Under the pieces are notes generated by a model that saw only the letters and a list, made by a program, of their open reading frames with translations, did no database searches and was not told the DNA's origin. Both the position numbers and the translations under genes were made by a program. 64,000 nucleotides of DNA, taken from NCBI GenBank assembly GCA_002690705.1, contig NZFO01000021.1, positions 67,594-131,593 of the forward strand, given 5' to 3'. The DNA is from Magnetovibrio sp. (GTDB lineage: Bacteria > Pseudomonadota > Alphaproteobacteria > Rhodospirillales > Casp-alpha2). Below are positions 28,626 to 37,874 of this stretch, one piece after another (positions within the stretch are counted from its first letter, which is position 1; the number at the start of each line of letters is the position of its first letter).

Positions 28626-28817
28626 CAGAGAATTAACCTCAAAACTTAATTGTATTTTTAGATTCCAGCATTGAACATGCTAAGGCGCTAGATTTAGCGT
28701 CGCGAGTTGTTGAGTTTAACTGATATTTGCCGCAAAAACTATAGCCCTTTTTGATTAATGTACTTTGTTCTTTTAGGGTTATTTGTGAAGCTGGGTGGGT
28801 ACCGGTATAAGGTTAAT

Positions 28818-29486
28818 ATGCGCATTCTTTATCATCTGTGGTTATCGCCGTTTTGCCGCAAAGTCCGAATAGCACTTGGTGAAAAAAAACTTCAATTCCA
28901 AATGAAGACTGAGAGCATTTGGGACCGCCGTGAAGAGTTTTTACGCCTGAATCCATCGGGCGAAGTGCCTGTGCTCGTGGAAGAGAACGGCAATGCTATA
29001 TCGAGCAGTCCCGCAATCTGCGAATTTTTGGACGAGACACATCCAGAGCCTAATTTATTCGGGCAGAGTGCTCTAATACGGGCCGAGGTGCGCAGACTAG
29101 TTTATTGGTTTGATAACAAATTCAACGATGAGGTAACCCAATACTTGGTCGGCGAAAAAATTATGAAACGTTTTCTCGGTATGGGAGAACCTGACTCCAA
29201 ATGCGTTCGCGCAGGACATGCTAATATCCACCATCACCTAGAATACATTACCTACTTAGCTGATCGCAGACGTTGGCTCGGGGGAAATAATCTGTCCTTT
29301 GCGGATATCGCAGCAGCGGCACATCTCTCTACCATCGATTATCTGGGCGATGTCCCTTGGGATAAACATCCCGGCGCCAAGAATTGGTATGCCCGAATTA
29401 AATCACGGCCGAGTTTCCAACCACTTTTGAAAGATCATATTCCAGGGGCAACACCTGCAAAATTTTATTCGGATCTAGATTTTTAA
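28818..29486 (+). CDS. Glutathione S-transferase family protein
   Basis: The 222-residue protein has the thioredoxin-like N-terminal domain with SPFCRKVRIALGEK, the cis-Pro element GEVPVLVE and the glutathione gamma-glutamyl contact SSPAICEFL. An all-helical C-terminal domain with NLSFADIAAAAHL follows. Cys in the SPFC motif could replace the catalytic Ser, suggesting a thiol-transferase or beta/omega-like class. I chose ATG 28818 because the family begins exactly with the first beta strand; a frame to 28758 would add 20 unlikely residues. The substrate is unknown. It faces away from msrP. Confidence 0.88.
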   Translation: MRILYHLWLSPFCRKVRIALGEKKLQFQMKTESIWDRREEFLRLNPSGEVPVLVEENGNAISSSPAICEFLDETHPEPNLFGQSALIRAEVRRLVYWFDNKFNDEVTQYLVGEKIMKRFLGMGEPDSKCVRAGHANIHHHLEYITYLADRRRWLGGNNLSFADIAAAAHLSTIDYLGDVPWDKHPGAKNWYARIKSRPSFQPLLKDHIPGATPAKFYSDLDF

Positions 29487-29500
29487 CAAATATACAAGCA

Positions 29501-30265
29501 TTAATCCTTAACGACATCCATACGTTCAAGGTTAACTCGCGCGGAAGCCGCCGCGTGCCCATCCGGCTTAATTGTTGTCACATGAACCCAATCCGCCCGC
29601 GCCAAATCTCTGTTTCCAGCTAGACGATGCAAGTTGCCGCGCTCCAGAAGGGCGGCTTCATGATTGGGGTCTATAGTCAGCGCACGGGTTGCATCATCCA
29701 TAGCTCCAACATAATCATTAAGGAATCTCCGTGCCGCAGCACGAAATGCCAGCGCATCAACATCCTTCGCATTCCGCTCCACCACCAAATCAAGGTCTGC
29801 TTTGGCACCAGCGTAATCGGCCAACAAAGCTTGCGCTTGGGCCCGATCCAGTAGTAATGCGTCAGAGGTGGGATTAAGCTTCAGTCCCACGCTCGCAGCA
29901 ATTTTTGCGCGGGTCGCCTCCCCGCCTAATAGCCAAGCCTGAGAAGCTTGTCTGAGAAATTCAGAGCGAAAATTTGGTCCGCGACGGCTCTTCTGTGCCA
30001 AATGTTCCAGACGCGTTGCAGCCTCTTTATAAAGGCCCAGCGCCGCAAGAGCAGATGCAGCACAATGTTGGGCCGGGTGGCCGCCATCCATGTCACGCCA
30101 TTGAATTGCATCCTCAAATGCATCCTGTGGAAATTGCTCAACTTTTGTCATGCAAGCTTGGTAGCGTGACTCTTGCGTCATGGACTCCGCCGCCGATACA
30201 CCCCAAGGTTGCGTGCCCAAACAAAGCAAAGCGAGTGATTTCAAAATAAAGCGGGACATGGACAA
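29501..30265 (-). CDS. Exported tetratricopeptide-repeat protein
   Basis: The 254-residue protein has an N-terminal signal peptide (LKSLALLCLGTQPWGVSAAE), so it should act in the periplasm. Several TPR units follow, recognisable by alternating A/G/L-rich helices such as CAASALAALGLYKEAATRLE, DYAGAKADLDLVVERNAKD and DYVGAMDDATRALTIDPNHE. TPR domains hold protein partners; none is indicated by the neighbours. It converges tail-to-tail with the glutathione S-transferase gene across 14 bases. Confidence 0.8.
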   Translation of the reverse strand: MSMSRFILKSLALLCLGTQPWGVSAAESMTQESRYQACMTKVEQFPQDAFEDAIQWRDMDGGHPAQHCAASALAALGLYKEAATRLEHLAQKSRRGPNFRSEFLRQASQAWLLGGEATRAKIAASVGLKLNPTSDALLLDRAQAQALLADYAGAKADLDLVVERNAKDVDALAFRAAARRFLNDYVGAMDDATRALTIDPNHEAALLERGNLHRLAGNRDLARADWVHVTTIKPDGHAAASARVNLERMDVVKD

Positions 30266-30337
30266 GCTTGTTTAACACTGTAACTTTGTATAAAGACGCT
30301 AAAAAACACGTAATTAGACCGAAACGGGTTAAAGATC

Positions 30338-31213
30338 ATGCCGAAAAAACCGGGCACACTATTTTGTTTTGGCCTCGGATATAGTGCAGGACTATTGGCC
30401 CGCCGGCTCATATCTAAAGGCTGGCGTGTCAAGGGAACCTGCCAAAGTGACAAAAAGGCGCAAGCCCTGAGAAGTGAGGGCATAGAAGTTTTCGTATTTA
30501 ACAGCCAAATGTCAGGTAATAGGGAGTGGTTAAAAGGAGCTACCCACATTGTCACGTCTGTTCCTCCAAAAGAAAATGGAGATTCTATACTGGAATTATT
30601 CGGGGAACATATCGCACATTGCACAAGTATTCAATGGTCGGGATATCTATCAACTACCGGTGTTTACGGCAATACGGAGGGGGCGTGGGTTGATGAAAGT
30701 TCACCAATACAAGCAGATGTCAAACGAAGTCAGTATAGGGCTGCTGCCGAACAAGCATGGCTCCAACTTTATCACGATTATAACTTGCCCATTCATATTT
30801 TTCGATTAGCAGGCATTTATGGCCCCGGACGGAGTCCATTGGACCGTATTCGGAGAGGGCAAGCACGACGAATTATAAAACCGGGTCACCGCTTCAGCCG
30901 CATTCACGTAGAGGATATTGCAACTGTTTTAGAAGCCTCAATGCAACGGCCAAACCCGGGTCAAATTTATAATGTATGCGACGATCACCCTGAGGAACCC
31001 AGCCTTGTCACTCAGTTTGGATGCAAACTTCTCGGTATTCCACCGCCACCTTTAATATCATTTGAACAGGCCGCAAAGGATATGAGCAATATGGGTCTCT
31101 CTTTTTGGAATGATAATCGCCGGGTGAAGAATACCCGTATCAAGGAAGAATTGGGAGTGAGGTTAGCATACCCGACTTATAAAGAAGGCCTAAGGGCGTT
31201 AGCGTATATCTAA
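30338..31213 (+). CDS. NAD(P)-binding epimerase/dehydratase-like protein (YeeZ type)
   Basis: The 291-residue protein is an extended-SDR-like Rossmann protein with an altered glycine motif, LFCFGLGYSAGLLARRL, in place of the usual TGxxGxxG. It has VTSVPPKENGD and YLSTTGVYG, with the Tyr of the SDR site apparently absent after R-x-x-AAEQAWLQ. This pattern matches the YeeZ/NAD-dependent epimerase family of unknown substrate. Its 3' end overlaps the convergent hydrolase gene by four bases. Confidence 0.8.
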   Translation: MPKKPGTLFCFGLGYSAGLLARRLISKGWRVKGTCQSDKKAQALRSEGIEVFVFNSQMSGNREWLKGATHIVTSVPPKENGDSILELFGEHIAHCTSIQWSGYLSTTGVYGNTEGAWVDESSPIQADVKRSQYRAAAEQAWLQLYHDYNLPIHIFRLAGIYGPGRSPLDRIRRGQARRIIKPGHRFSRIHVEDIATVLEASMQRPNPGQIYNVCDDHPEEPSLVTQFGCKLLGIPPPPLISFEQAAKDMSNMGLSFWNDNRRVKNTRIKEELGVRLAYPTYKEGLRALAYI

Positions 31214-31989
31214 CTCAAGTCCTCGAGAAGTGAAGATAGGGTGCGTTTGAGTCGCTTAATATCTTGGTCTCCCGACAACCGATGGTCGCCGGTTTTAACG
31301 TAGATCATTTCAATATCATCGCTATCCATTTTTTCCGCGATTTTAAGGCCAGTTCTCCACGGTACATCGTTATCTTGCATTCCATGAATCAATCGGATTG
31401 GAGCAGGGATAGAGATTGAGTTGCGCAACACAAGATGTTCACGCGCTTCCTCCAAAAACTCTTTGCGAATCAAATAAGGCTCTTCATCATAGCAATTAGG
31501 TATGGCTACCTCTCCATCTCGCGCTAGCGTTTCCATTTGCTCGGTGCTAAGGGCAGCAGGTATTAAATCTTCTGTGAAATCTGGCGCAGCGGCAAGACCA
31601 ACCAATCCAGCAATTCGCTCAGGTCGAGCGAGGGCAACCAACAGCATAATCCACCCACCCATAGAGGAACCAACTAAAACCTGCGGCCCATCAGTCAACT
31701 CGTCAATTACAAAAATCGCATCTTCCGTCCACCGCCCGATGGTACCGTCTTCAAATTTTCCTGAGGATTGCCCATGACCAAAGTAGTCAAATCTTAAAAA
31801 AGGATGTCCAAGACGTTTACATAGTGTCTCCACTGCCATGGCTTTTAAACCTGTCATATCGGACTTAAACCCCGATAAAAAAACTACACCCGGCGACGAA
31901 TTCCATTGCTTTCCAGGGATTTGATAATAAGCAATTGTTGCTCCGTCTTCCCGGCACAGTGTTTTCGACATGGCATTGGGGTCATCCAT
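31210..31989 (-). CDS. Alpha/beta hydrolase
   Basis: The 259-residue hydrolase shows an oxyanion region FLSGFKSDMTG, the nucleophile elbow VGSSMGGW, an acid in HGMQDNDVPW and the histidine in TGDHRLSG. The order is typical of small serine carboxyl-esterases and palmitoyl-thioesterase (ABHD10)-like proteins. I chose ATG 31989 because AAGGAG (31999-32004 on the - strand) lies nine bases upstream. A longer frame to 32043 would run into the divergent glycosyltransferase start. The substrate is unknown. Confidence 0.85.
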   Translation of the reverse strand: MDDPNAMSKTLCREDGATIAYYQIPGKQWNSSPGVVFLSGFKSDMTGLKAMAVETLCKRLGHPFLRFDYFGHGQSSGKFEDGTIGRWTEDAIFVIDELTDGPQVLVGSSMGGWIMLLVALARPERIAGLVGLAAAPDFTEDLIPAALSTEQMETLARDGEVAIPNCYDEEPYLIRKEFLEEAREHLVLRNSISIPAPIRLIHGMQDNDVPWRTGLKIAEKMDSDDIEMIYVKTGDHRLSGDQDIKRLKRTLSSLLEDLS

Positions 31990-32041
31990 AGAGGTATACT
32001 CCTTATAACTGAGACTTACGACAAACAGGACTTGAGCAAAC

Positions 32042-33262
32042 ATGAGCGATTACGTGGATCAAGCCAAGATTAAATCTGGCAAACAACCACTCGAGGCTGA
32101 GATGCGCAAACCCACGCGCGGCGCAACTGTCCTGCAAGTTCTACCCGCCCTTGGATCGAGCGGCGGGGTAGAACGCGGAACAGTTGAAATTGCTGAAGCT
32201 ATCGTCAACGCTGGTGGCCGGGCTATTGTCGCATCTGCTGGGGGAGCCAAAGCGCATGAACTAAGCCGTGTCCAAGCCAAGCATATAACAATGGCGCTCC
32301 ATTCCAAAAATCCATTTGTCATATATAACAATATAGGTCGGCTTATTGATTTGATTAAACGCGAAAACGTTGATCTTATCCATGCGCGCTCTAGAGCGCC
32401 CGCTTGGAGTGCCCTGTTAGCAGCGAAGCACACTAAAATTCCTTTAGTTACCACTTTTCACGGAACATATTCCTCTAATAATTTTCTAAGACGACATTAT
32501 AACTCAGTCATGACAAGAGGCGAACGTGTAATCGCCATCTCGGCATTTATAGCTTCCCATATGCGGCGCCTATACGGGATTCCCGCAAATCGAATAAAAA
32601 TTATTCCTCGCGGTGTTGACCTCGATCGGTTCGACCCATCGCGTGTAAGTGCAGAGCGCGTAATTAATTTGGCAACCAAATGGCGTCTTACGGATGGAGT
32701 CCCAGTAATCATGTTGCCAGCACGGTTAACCCGTTGGAAAGGCCAAGATGTACTGATTAAGGCAATTTCGGAGATAAAACATAGGGATATTCGCTGCCTA
32801 ATCGTTGGCAGTACCCAAGGTCACTCAAGATATCACTCGGAATTGGAGACCCTTGTTATTCGTCACAAGCTAGAACAAATAGTGCGAATCGTGGATCACT
32901 GTGACGATATGCCCGCTGCATACATGTTATCAGATGCTGTTGTATCAGCATCGACTGACCCAGAGGCTTTTGGGCGGGTGATCGTTGAGGCACAGGCATT
33001 AGGTCGGCCCGTGATCGCTACTAATCATGGTGGCGCCATTGAGTCGGTAATCGATGGGAAAACTGGCTGGCTTGTTCCTCCTCATGATACAGGTGCCCTG
33101 ACCGCTGCGCTTGAAAAAGTTTTGTCATTAGACGAGAATGAACGGTCAAATTTGTCACGCGCCGCACAAAACAATGTGCGAGAAAATTTCTCTAAACAGA
33201 CTATGTGTGAAAAAACCCTTGATGTCTATAACACTGTCTTGTCCGAAAAAACACACGGTTGA
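32042..33262 (+). CDS. Family 4 glycosyltransferase
   Basis: The 406-residue GT-B enzyme has the N-terminal acceptor domain (LPALGSSGGVERGTVE, HARSRAPAWSALLAAK) and the donor domain with PARLTRWKGQDVLIKA. The retaining-enzyme E-x7-E motif appears as EAFGRVIVE. It transfers a sugar from a nucleotide donor, probably to lipopolysaccharide or another surface glycan; the linkage cannot be told from sequence. A GT9 gene follows after 27 bp on the same strand, so the two may act on the same glycan. Confidence 0.9.
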   Translation: MSDYVDQAKIKSGKQPLEAEMRKPTRGATVLQVLPALGSSGGVERGTVEIAEAIVNAGGRAIVASAGGAKAHELSRVQAKHITMALHSKNPFVIYNNIGRLIDLIKRENVDLIHARSRAPAWSALLAAKHTKIPLVTTFHGTYSSNNFLRRHYNSVMTRGERVIAISAFIASHMRRLYGIPANRIKIIPRGVDLDRFDPSRVSAERVINLATKWRLTDGVPVIMLPARLTRWKGQDVLIKAISEIKHRDIRCLIVGSTQGHSRYHSELETLVIRHKLEQIVRIVDHCDDMPAAYMLSDAVVSASTDPEAFGRVIVEAQALGRPVIATNHGGAIESVIDGKTGWLVPPHDTGALTAALEKVLSLDENERSNLSRAAQNNVRENFSKQTMCEKTLDVYNTVLSEKTHG

Positions 33263-33289
33263 ATTCTAAACTCAGAGTCCTTTTAAGTC

Positions 33290-34222
33290 ATGCCCGGACC
33301 CATTCTTATCATTAAATTTGGCGCGTTGGGGGATTTCATTCAGGCCCTGGGACCCATGGCTGCTATTCGCGCACATCATCAAGGCCGCATCGTTCTATTA
33401 ACCACTCGCCCTTTCATCGAATTTGCTGAAAAATCAGGGTACATAAATGACGTGTGGCTGGATACTCGTCCACAATTTTGGGAGTGGAATGCTTGGTCAG
33501 CACTAAGGCGTGCGCTGCGCAAGACTCACTTTGAGCGTATCTACGATCTTCAGACATCTTATCGAAGCTCTTTTTACCACCGGCTATTTTTCCCGGATAA
33601 GCCTCCACAGTGGTCAGGCATAGCAAAGGGCTGCTCAAATCCACACAACAACCCAAATCGCGACTTCATGCACACCATAGAACGCCAGGCAGAGCAACTG
33701 CGGGCAGCTGGTGTGCCAATAGAACCGTTTAACGCCACGCATAAACTGAATCTCGACTGGGCAAATGTGGACGTATCACATTATGGTCTAACTTCACCTT
33801 TTGTAATAATCGTTCCCGGCGGGGCTCCCCATCGTCCAGAGAAACGTTGGCCTGTGGACCGCTACATTACCGTGGCAAAAGAACTAATAGCTAGGGGCAA
33901 GACCCCCGTTATAATTGGAAAGGATAGTGAAAAACAATTCGCTGAAAAAATTACTGAACAAGCAAAGGATTCACTCAACTTAACAGGACAGACTTCCCTG
34001 CTTGAAATCGCAGGTCTAGCCCGCAAAGCAACCGGTGCAGTCGGGAATGATACCGGGCCTATGCATTTAATCTCTGCAGTTGGCTGTCGCTCTGTAGTAC
34101 TTTTTTCCCAGGGATCCAATCCCGAGCTCTGCGCGCAACGCGGTGAGGACGTCACAATTCTCTACCGGGCGTCTTTAACTGCGATTAGTCCAGCTCATGT
34201 GATAGACGCGTTGCGTATATAA
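33290..34222 (+). CDS. Family 9 glycosyltransferase (ADP-heptosyltransferase-like)
   Basis: The 310-residue protein matches the GT9/heptosyltransferase fold: an N-terminal IKFGALGDFIQALGPMAAI, the donor domain opening FVIIVPGGAPHRPEKRWP and the signature GNDTGPMHLISAVGCRSVVLF. Known members add heptose to the inner core of lipopolysaccharide. The specific acceptor is not predictable. Together with the preceding GT4 it forms a two-gene surface-glycan unit upstream of thrS. Confidence 0.88.
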   Translation: MPGPILIIKFGALGDFIQALGPMAAIRAHHQGRIVLLTTRPFIEFAEKSGYINDVWLDTRPQFWEWNAWSALRRALRKTHFERIYDLQTSYRSSFYHRLFFPDKPPQWSGIAKGCSNPHNNPNRDFMHTIERQAEQLRAAGVPIEPFNATHKLNLDWANVDVSHYGLTSPFVIIVPGGAPHRPEKRWPVDRYITVAKELIARGKTPVIIGKDSEKQFAEKITEQAKDSLNLTGQTSLLEIAGLARKATGAVGNDTGPMHLISAVGCRSVVLFSQGSNPELCAQRGEDVTILYRASLTAISPAHVIDALRI

Positions 34223-34247
34223 TATTTATCCTAAGAATGGGGAATTC

Positions 34248-34275
34248 TTGACAGTCAGACCATTCACTCTACATT
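34248..34275 (+). promoter_or_regulatory. Putative sigma-70-type promoter for thrS
   Basis: A perfect -35 hexamer TTGACA (34248-34253) is followed after 16 bases by TACATT (34270-34275; 4 of 6 to consensus). Transcription would begin near 34282, about 20 bases before the thrS ATG at 34304. The placement in the only gap between the glycosyltransferase and thrS supports it. Confidence 0.45.
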
Positions 34276-34303
34276 TTCGAACGGTTCAAAAGGCAGGTTA
34301 AAT

Positions 34304-36223
34304 ATGGTCGCTATTTCGCTCCCCGACGGATCTACTCGCGTATTCGATAAGCCAATAACCGGCGCCGAATTGGCATCAGATATCGGCGCTGGACTTGCAA
34401 AAGCCGCAATAGCTATACGTGTTAACGGGGTGCTAAAAGATTTGGCTTTTACTGTCAGCCAGGATGTTCAAGTTGAAATTATCACTGAGCGCGACAGCGA
34501 AGCTTTGGAACTTATCAGGCATGATACAGCACACGTGCTGGCTGAAGCCGTGCAAGAGTTGTTCCCCGGCACACAGGTGACTATTGGTCCAAATATCGAA
34601 AACGGCTTTTATTATGATTTTGCAAGGGATGAGCCGTTCTCTGTGGACGACCTAGAAATCATTGAAGCAAAAATGGGAGACATTGTGGATCGGAATAAAC
34701 CTTTTGAGCGCCAGGTATGGGAGCGGAAAGAGGCAATAGAGTACTTCAAAAATAAAGGCGAAACATACAAGGCAGAGATAATAGCTGACCTGCCTCCCGA
34801 TGAAGAGGTGTCCATTTATACTCAGGGGGACTGGACAGATCTTTGCCGCGGCCCACACTTGCCTTCCACGGGACATATTGGTAAGGCCTTTAAATTAATG
34901 AAGGTTGCGGGCGCATACTGGCGTGGTGACCCATCTAATAAAATGCTGCAACGTATTTACGGCACCGCTTGGCGTAACCCAAAAGAATTGCGCCGCCATC
35001 TGCTAATGATTGAGGAAGCCGAAAAACGTGACCATCGGCGCCTCGGACGCGAAATGGGCCTTTTTCATTTTCAAGAGGAGGCCCCCGGCGCTGTATTCTG
35101 GCACGCAAAAGGTTGGAAAATGTTTAGCGCCCTTATCAATTACATGCGTACCCGGCAAGAAAGGGCTGGATACGTTGAAATTTCTACTCCCACGGTAATG
35201 GACCGCTCCTTATGGGAGCGATCTGGCCACTGGGGGAAATTTGGTGACAATATGTTTTTAACCCAGACTGAAGATGATCGTCAATTCGCGTTAAAGCCTA
35301 TGAACTGTCCGGGGTGTATTCAAGTATACAAGCAAGGTATTACCTCTTATCGGGACTTGCCTAGACGTATTGCAGAATTTGGCAAAGTCAATCGGTATGA
35401 GCCGTCGGGTGCTTTGCACGGTTTGATGCGTGTGCGCGAGTTTACTCAAGATGACGCGCATATTTTCTGTACGCCGGAACAGACGGAGCAAGAATGCCGA
35501 AAAGTCATCGAGCTCATAATGGACATATATAAGGATTTTGGGTTCGCAGATGTGCGGATTAAGTTTTCTGATAGGCCAGAGAACCGTATTGGCTCCGATG
35601 AAGTCTGGGATCAGCTTGAGGCCGCTCTCAAGGGTGCACTTGAGACTATGGGTTATACGGATTATAGTTATAATTCTGGCGAAGGTGCTTTTTACGGACC
35701 AAAGCTAGAATTTGTGTTACGCGATGCTATCGGTCGAGATTGGCAGTGCGGCACTTTGCAGGTAGATATGAATTTGCCCGAGCGTCTCGACGTGCATTAT
35801 ATAGATGAAAACGGTCAGAAAAAACGTCCCGTAATGCTACACCGCGCACTTTTTGGTTCATTAGAGCGATTCACGGGTATCCTCATCGAAAACTACGCCG
35901 GTAATCTGCCATTTTGGTTAGCCCCGCTACAGGTAGTAGTTGCAACCATCACAAACGACACCGATGACTATGCAAAAAAGGTAGTAACAACGCTAAGGGC
36001 CTCTGGTCTTTGCGCAGATACTGATCTTCGAAATGAGAAAATCAATTATAAAATACGCGAACACAGCCATGCTAAAATCCCAGTGATCTTGGTTGTCGGG
36101 GCCAAAGAAGCGGAGGCGGAAAGCGTCGCCATGCGAAGATTAGGTGGCAAAGCTCAGGAAATCCTTGCACTGCAAGATGCGGTTGATAGACTTAGGAACG
36201 AATCTATCAGCCCCGCTGTATAG
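34304..36223 (+). CDS. thrS: Threonyl-tRNA synthetase
   Basis: ThrRS charges tRNA-Thr and edits mischarged Ser. The 639-residue protein has an N-terminal TGS domain (residues about 1-60). The editing domain has the H-x3-H of [16 protein letters not shown] (near 73) and a downstream editing element in DLCRGPHLP. The class II core includes the zinc cysteine in [10 protein letters not shown] and motif 3 in [15 protein letters not shown], and an anticodon-binding domain is C-terminal. All editing and catalytic parts are present. The start follows a good promoter candidate, and a hairpin overlaps the stop. It heads the thrS-infC-rpmI-rplT-pheS-pheT order known from many proteobacteria. Confidence 0.98.
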   Translation: MVAISLPDGSTRVFDKPITGAELASDIGAGLAKAAIAIRVNGVLKDLAFTVSQDVQVEIITERDSEALELIRHDTAHVLAEAVQELFPGTQVTIGPNIENGFYYDFARDEPFSVDDLEIIEAKMGDIVDRNKPFERQVWERKEAIEYFKNKGETYKAEIIADLPPDEEVSIYTQGDWTDLCRGPHLPSTGHIGKAFKLMKVAGAYWRGDPSNKMLQRIYGTAWRNPKELRRHLLMIEEAEKRDHRRLGREMGLFHFQEEAPGAVFWHAKGWKMFSALINYMRTRQERAGYVEISTPTVMDRSLWERSGHWGKFGDNMFLTQTEDDRQFALKPMNCPGCIQVYKQGITSYRDLPRRIAEFGKVNRYEPSGALHGLMRVREFTQDDAHIFCTPEQTEQECRKVIELIMDIYKDFGFADVRIKFSDRPENRIGSDEVWDQLEAALKGALETMGYTDYSYNSGEGAFYGPKLEFVLRDAIGRDWQCGTLQVDMNLPERLDVHYIDENGQKKRPVMLHRALFGSLERFTGILIENYAGNLPFWLAPLQVVVATITNDTDDYAKKVVTTLRASGLCADTDLRNEKINYKIREHSHAKIPVILVVGAKEAEAESVAMRRLGGKAQEILALQDAVDRLRNESISPAV

Positions 36224-36235
36224 CAGGGGTTTTAA
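36211..36235 (+). terminator. Stem-loop with T-tract overlapping the thrS stop codon
   Basis: CCCCGCT pairs with AGC-A-GGGG (one bulged A) around a GTAT loop at 36211-36229, and TTTTAATTT follows. The hairpin contains the thrS stop TAG. It has the form of an intrinsic terminator or partial terminator between thrS and infC, whose own ribosome site begins only 20 bases later. Confidence 0.55.
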
Positions 36236-36250
36236 TTTAATTTAACAGTA

Positions 36251-36256
36251 GAGGAG
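36251..36256 (+). promoter_or_regulatory. Ribosome-binding site deciding the infC ATC start
   Basis: GAGGAG lies eight bases upstream of ATC 36265 and nothing comparable precedes the GTG at 36331. Together with the conserved protein N-terminus encoded after the ATC, it fixes the initiation site. Confidence 0.8.
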
Positions 36257-36264
36257 TGGGTTAG

Positions 36265-36801
36265 ATCTCCAGACGACCCTTTAATCAGCCGCCGGCCAAA
36301 GAAGGTCCGCGGATAAATGATGAGATTGACGTGCCAAATGTGCGCGTGATCGATGCCGAAGGTGAAAACCATGGCGTAATTACCTTGGACGATGCGCTTG
36401 AAATTGCTGAACAAGCCGGGCTTGACTTGGTGGAGGTCTCCCCGCAGGTTAGTCCGCCCGTATGCAAAGTACTTGATTATGGTAAGTACAAATACGAGCA
36501 GCAAAAAAAGGCTAACGAGGCGCGAAAAAAACAAAAGACTATTGACGTCAAGGAAATAAAGATGCGGCCCGGGATAGATGAACATGACTATCAGGTCAAA
36601 ATGCGCAATGTTCGAAAGTTTTTAGATAACGGCGATAAGGTCAAAATGACTATTCGATTCCGTGGCCGCGAAATGGCTCACCAGGATCTGGGATTAAAGG
36701 TTTTGACCCGGGTCCGTGAGGAACTTGATGAAGTGATTAAAATTGAACAGATGCCTAAAACAGAAGGAAGATTGATGGTTATGGTAATTGTGCCCAAATA
36801 A
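36265..36801 (+). CDS. infC: Translation initiation factor IF-3, starting on ATC
   Basis: IF-3 controls start-codon choice and keeps 30S subunits free. Reading the frame upstream from the GTG at 36331 recovers the conserved N-terminus RPFNQ ... [17 protein letters not shown] up to an in-frame TAG at 36262. The only sensible start is ATC at 36265, eight bases after a strong GAGGAG (36251-36256). This gives 178 residues, with the N-domain, the lysine-rich linker and the C-domain [15 protein letters not shown]-like block. In E. coli infC also uses a non-canonical AUU that IF-3 itself discriminates against, giving autoregulation; the ATC here suggests the same control. A GTG-36331 start would delete the N-terminal 22 residues. 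Confidence 0.93.
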   Translation: MSRRPFNQPPAKEGPRINDEIDVPNVRVIDAEGENHGVITLDDALEIAEQAGLDLVEVSPQVSPPVCKVLDYGKYKYEQQKKANEARKKQKTIDVKEIKMRPGIDEHDYQVKMRNVRKFLDNGDKVKMTIRFRGREMAHQDLGLKVLTRVREELDEVIKIEQMPKTEGRLMVMVIVPK

Positions 36802-37194
36802 TTCAAATAACCATCTGATAATTTAGACGTCGATGAACTTGACGAGTATCAATTTTTGACTGGACACAATAAAATGAAAAATATTAAATCTCAATATTTC
36901 GCTACACGGGCGTTTGTTAGGGGAGATGATGTGGGCTAGGTCCTTCATCGGTCACGCAAGTTAAATAATTTTTCAAAATCAAAATACTTTTTTGCAGGCT
37001 GCTCCAGAGTTGGAGGCTATCGTCTATTTAGTTGAGCTAGGTTGACCATTTATCCGCGAAATTTTGCGACATTGACCGCTTGCAACGTAGCCACGTCTAC
37101 GTTATAAGCCGGCGTTTCCAAGTGTATCTGGCCACAAAGGGCATGCCCAAGCACTTGACAGTATATCTCGTAACGGTTGTAACAGGAGACCGAA
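36802..37194 (+). promoter_or_regulatory. 393-bp non-coding leader between infC and rpmI
   Basis: No credible gene lies here; the only small frame with a purine-rich site is 12 codons near 36927. The 3' part is structured: AACGTAG (37084-37090) pairs perfectly with CTACGTT (37097-37103) around a six-base loop, and GGGCATGCCC (37139-37148) is a perfect palindrome. A TTGACA occurs at 37155 but its -10 partner would put the transcript start on the rpmI ribosome site. In E. coli and Bacillus, L20 represses its operon through structured mRNA near this place. A similar L20-responsive leader is possible here. Confidence 0.35.
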
Positions 37195-37392
37195 ATGCCC
37201 AAATTAAAAACTAAGTCGAGTGCTAAGAAGCGCTTCAGGCTGACAGCTACCGGCAAAGTTCGCGCCGGTGTTGCGTTTAAGCGTCATAACCTCCGCAAAC
37301 GCAGCCAAAAGATGAAACGTAACGCCCGTGGAACCGTGATGCTTTGCGATGCGGATGCACGAATAGTTAAGTCTTACATGCCATACGCCTAA
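37195..37392 (+). CDS. rpmI: 50S ribosomal protein L35
   Basis: The 65-residue, very basic protein begins [17 protein letters not shown] and contains [13 protein letters not shown], the unmistakable L35 pattern. Its start is preceded by CAGGAGA at the right distance. It is followed after 18 bases by rplT, the usual pair, and lies behind a long structured leader. Confidence 0.98.
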   Translation: MPKLKTKSSAKKRFRLTATGKVRAGVAFKRHNLRKRSQKMKRNARGTVMLCDADARIVKSYMPYA

Positions 37393-37410
37393 AGGGACGG
37401 GAGAGATACA

Positions 37411-37776
37411 ATGTCACGTGTCACACGGGCGGTTGCCCGGAATGCTCAGCGCAAAAAAATTCTCAAACAAGCCAAGGGCTACCAAGGTCGGTCCAGAAAC
37501 AATATCCGTTTAGCTCTTGAGCGTGTCGAGAAGGGCCTTCAATATGCCTATCGCGACCGCCGAACCCGTAAGCGTAATTTTCGCCGACTATGGATCCAGC
37601 GAATTAATGCTGGCGCTCGCAATAACGGATTGACTTACTCGCAATTCATGAACGGACTGAGTATTGCTGGGGTTGAGGTTGACAGAAAAATCTTGGCAGA
37701 TCTGGCAGTTCAGGAACCCGAAACGTTTAGGGGTATAGTGGAAAAAGCACAGGCCGCTCTAGCGAAATCCGCATGA
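37411..37776 (+). CDS. rplT: 50S ribosomal protein L20
   Basis: L20 is an early 23S rRNA-binding protein needed for 50S assembly. The 121-residue product shows the L20 pattern throughout: an N-terminal basic extension [20 protein letters not shown], the central [20 protein letters not shown] and the C-terminal globular [20 protein letters not shown]. Length and start are normal. In well-studied bacteria L20 also represses its own operon. Confidence 0.98.
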   Translation: MSRVTRAVARNAQRKKILKQAKGYQGRSRNNIRLALERVEKGLQYAYRDRRTRKRNFRRLWIQRINAGARNNGLTYSQFMNGLSIAGVEVDRKILADLAVQEPETFRGIVEKAQAALAKSA

Positions 37777-37874
37777 CACCCTCAGCTTACCCAAAACGTT
37801 TCCGCTAAAGAGATCGATCAATGAGCCCGTCCGTGCTGCGTCTGTCTTTCGCTTGTGTGTTATAAAACAATTGG

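Noticed and set aside
36331-36801. infC starting at GTG 36331
   Set aside because: This would remove conserved residues of the IF-3 N-terminus, and there is no ribosome site in front of it, whereas ATC 36265 has one.
37155-37183. TTGACA with a 17-base spacer to TGTAAC before rpmI, as a promoter
   Set aside because: The transcript would begin at about 37190, on or after the ribosome site. The match of the -10 box is only 4 of 6, so it is probably chance.
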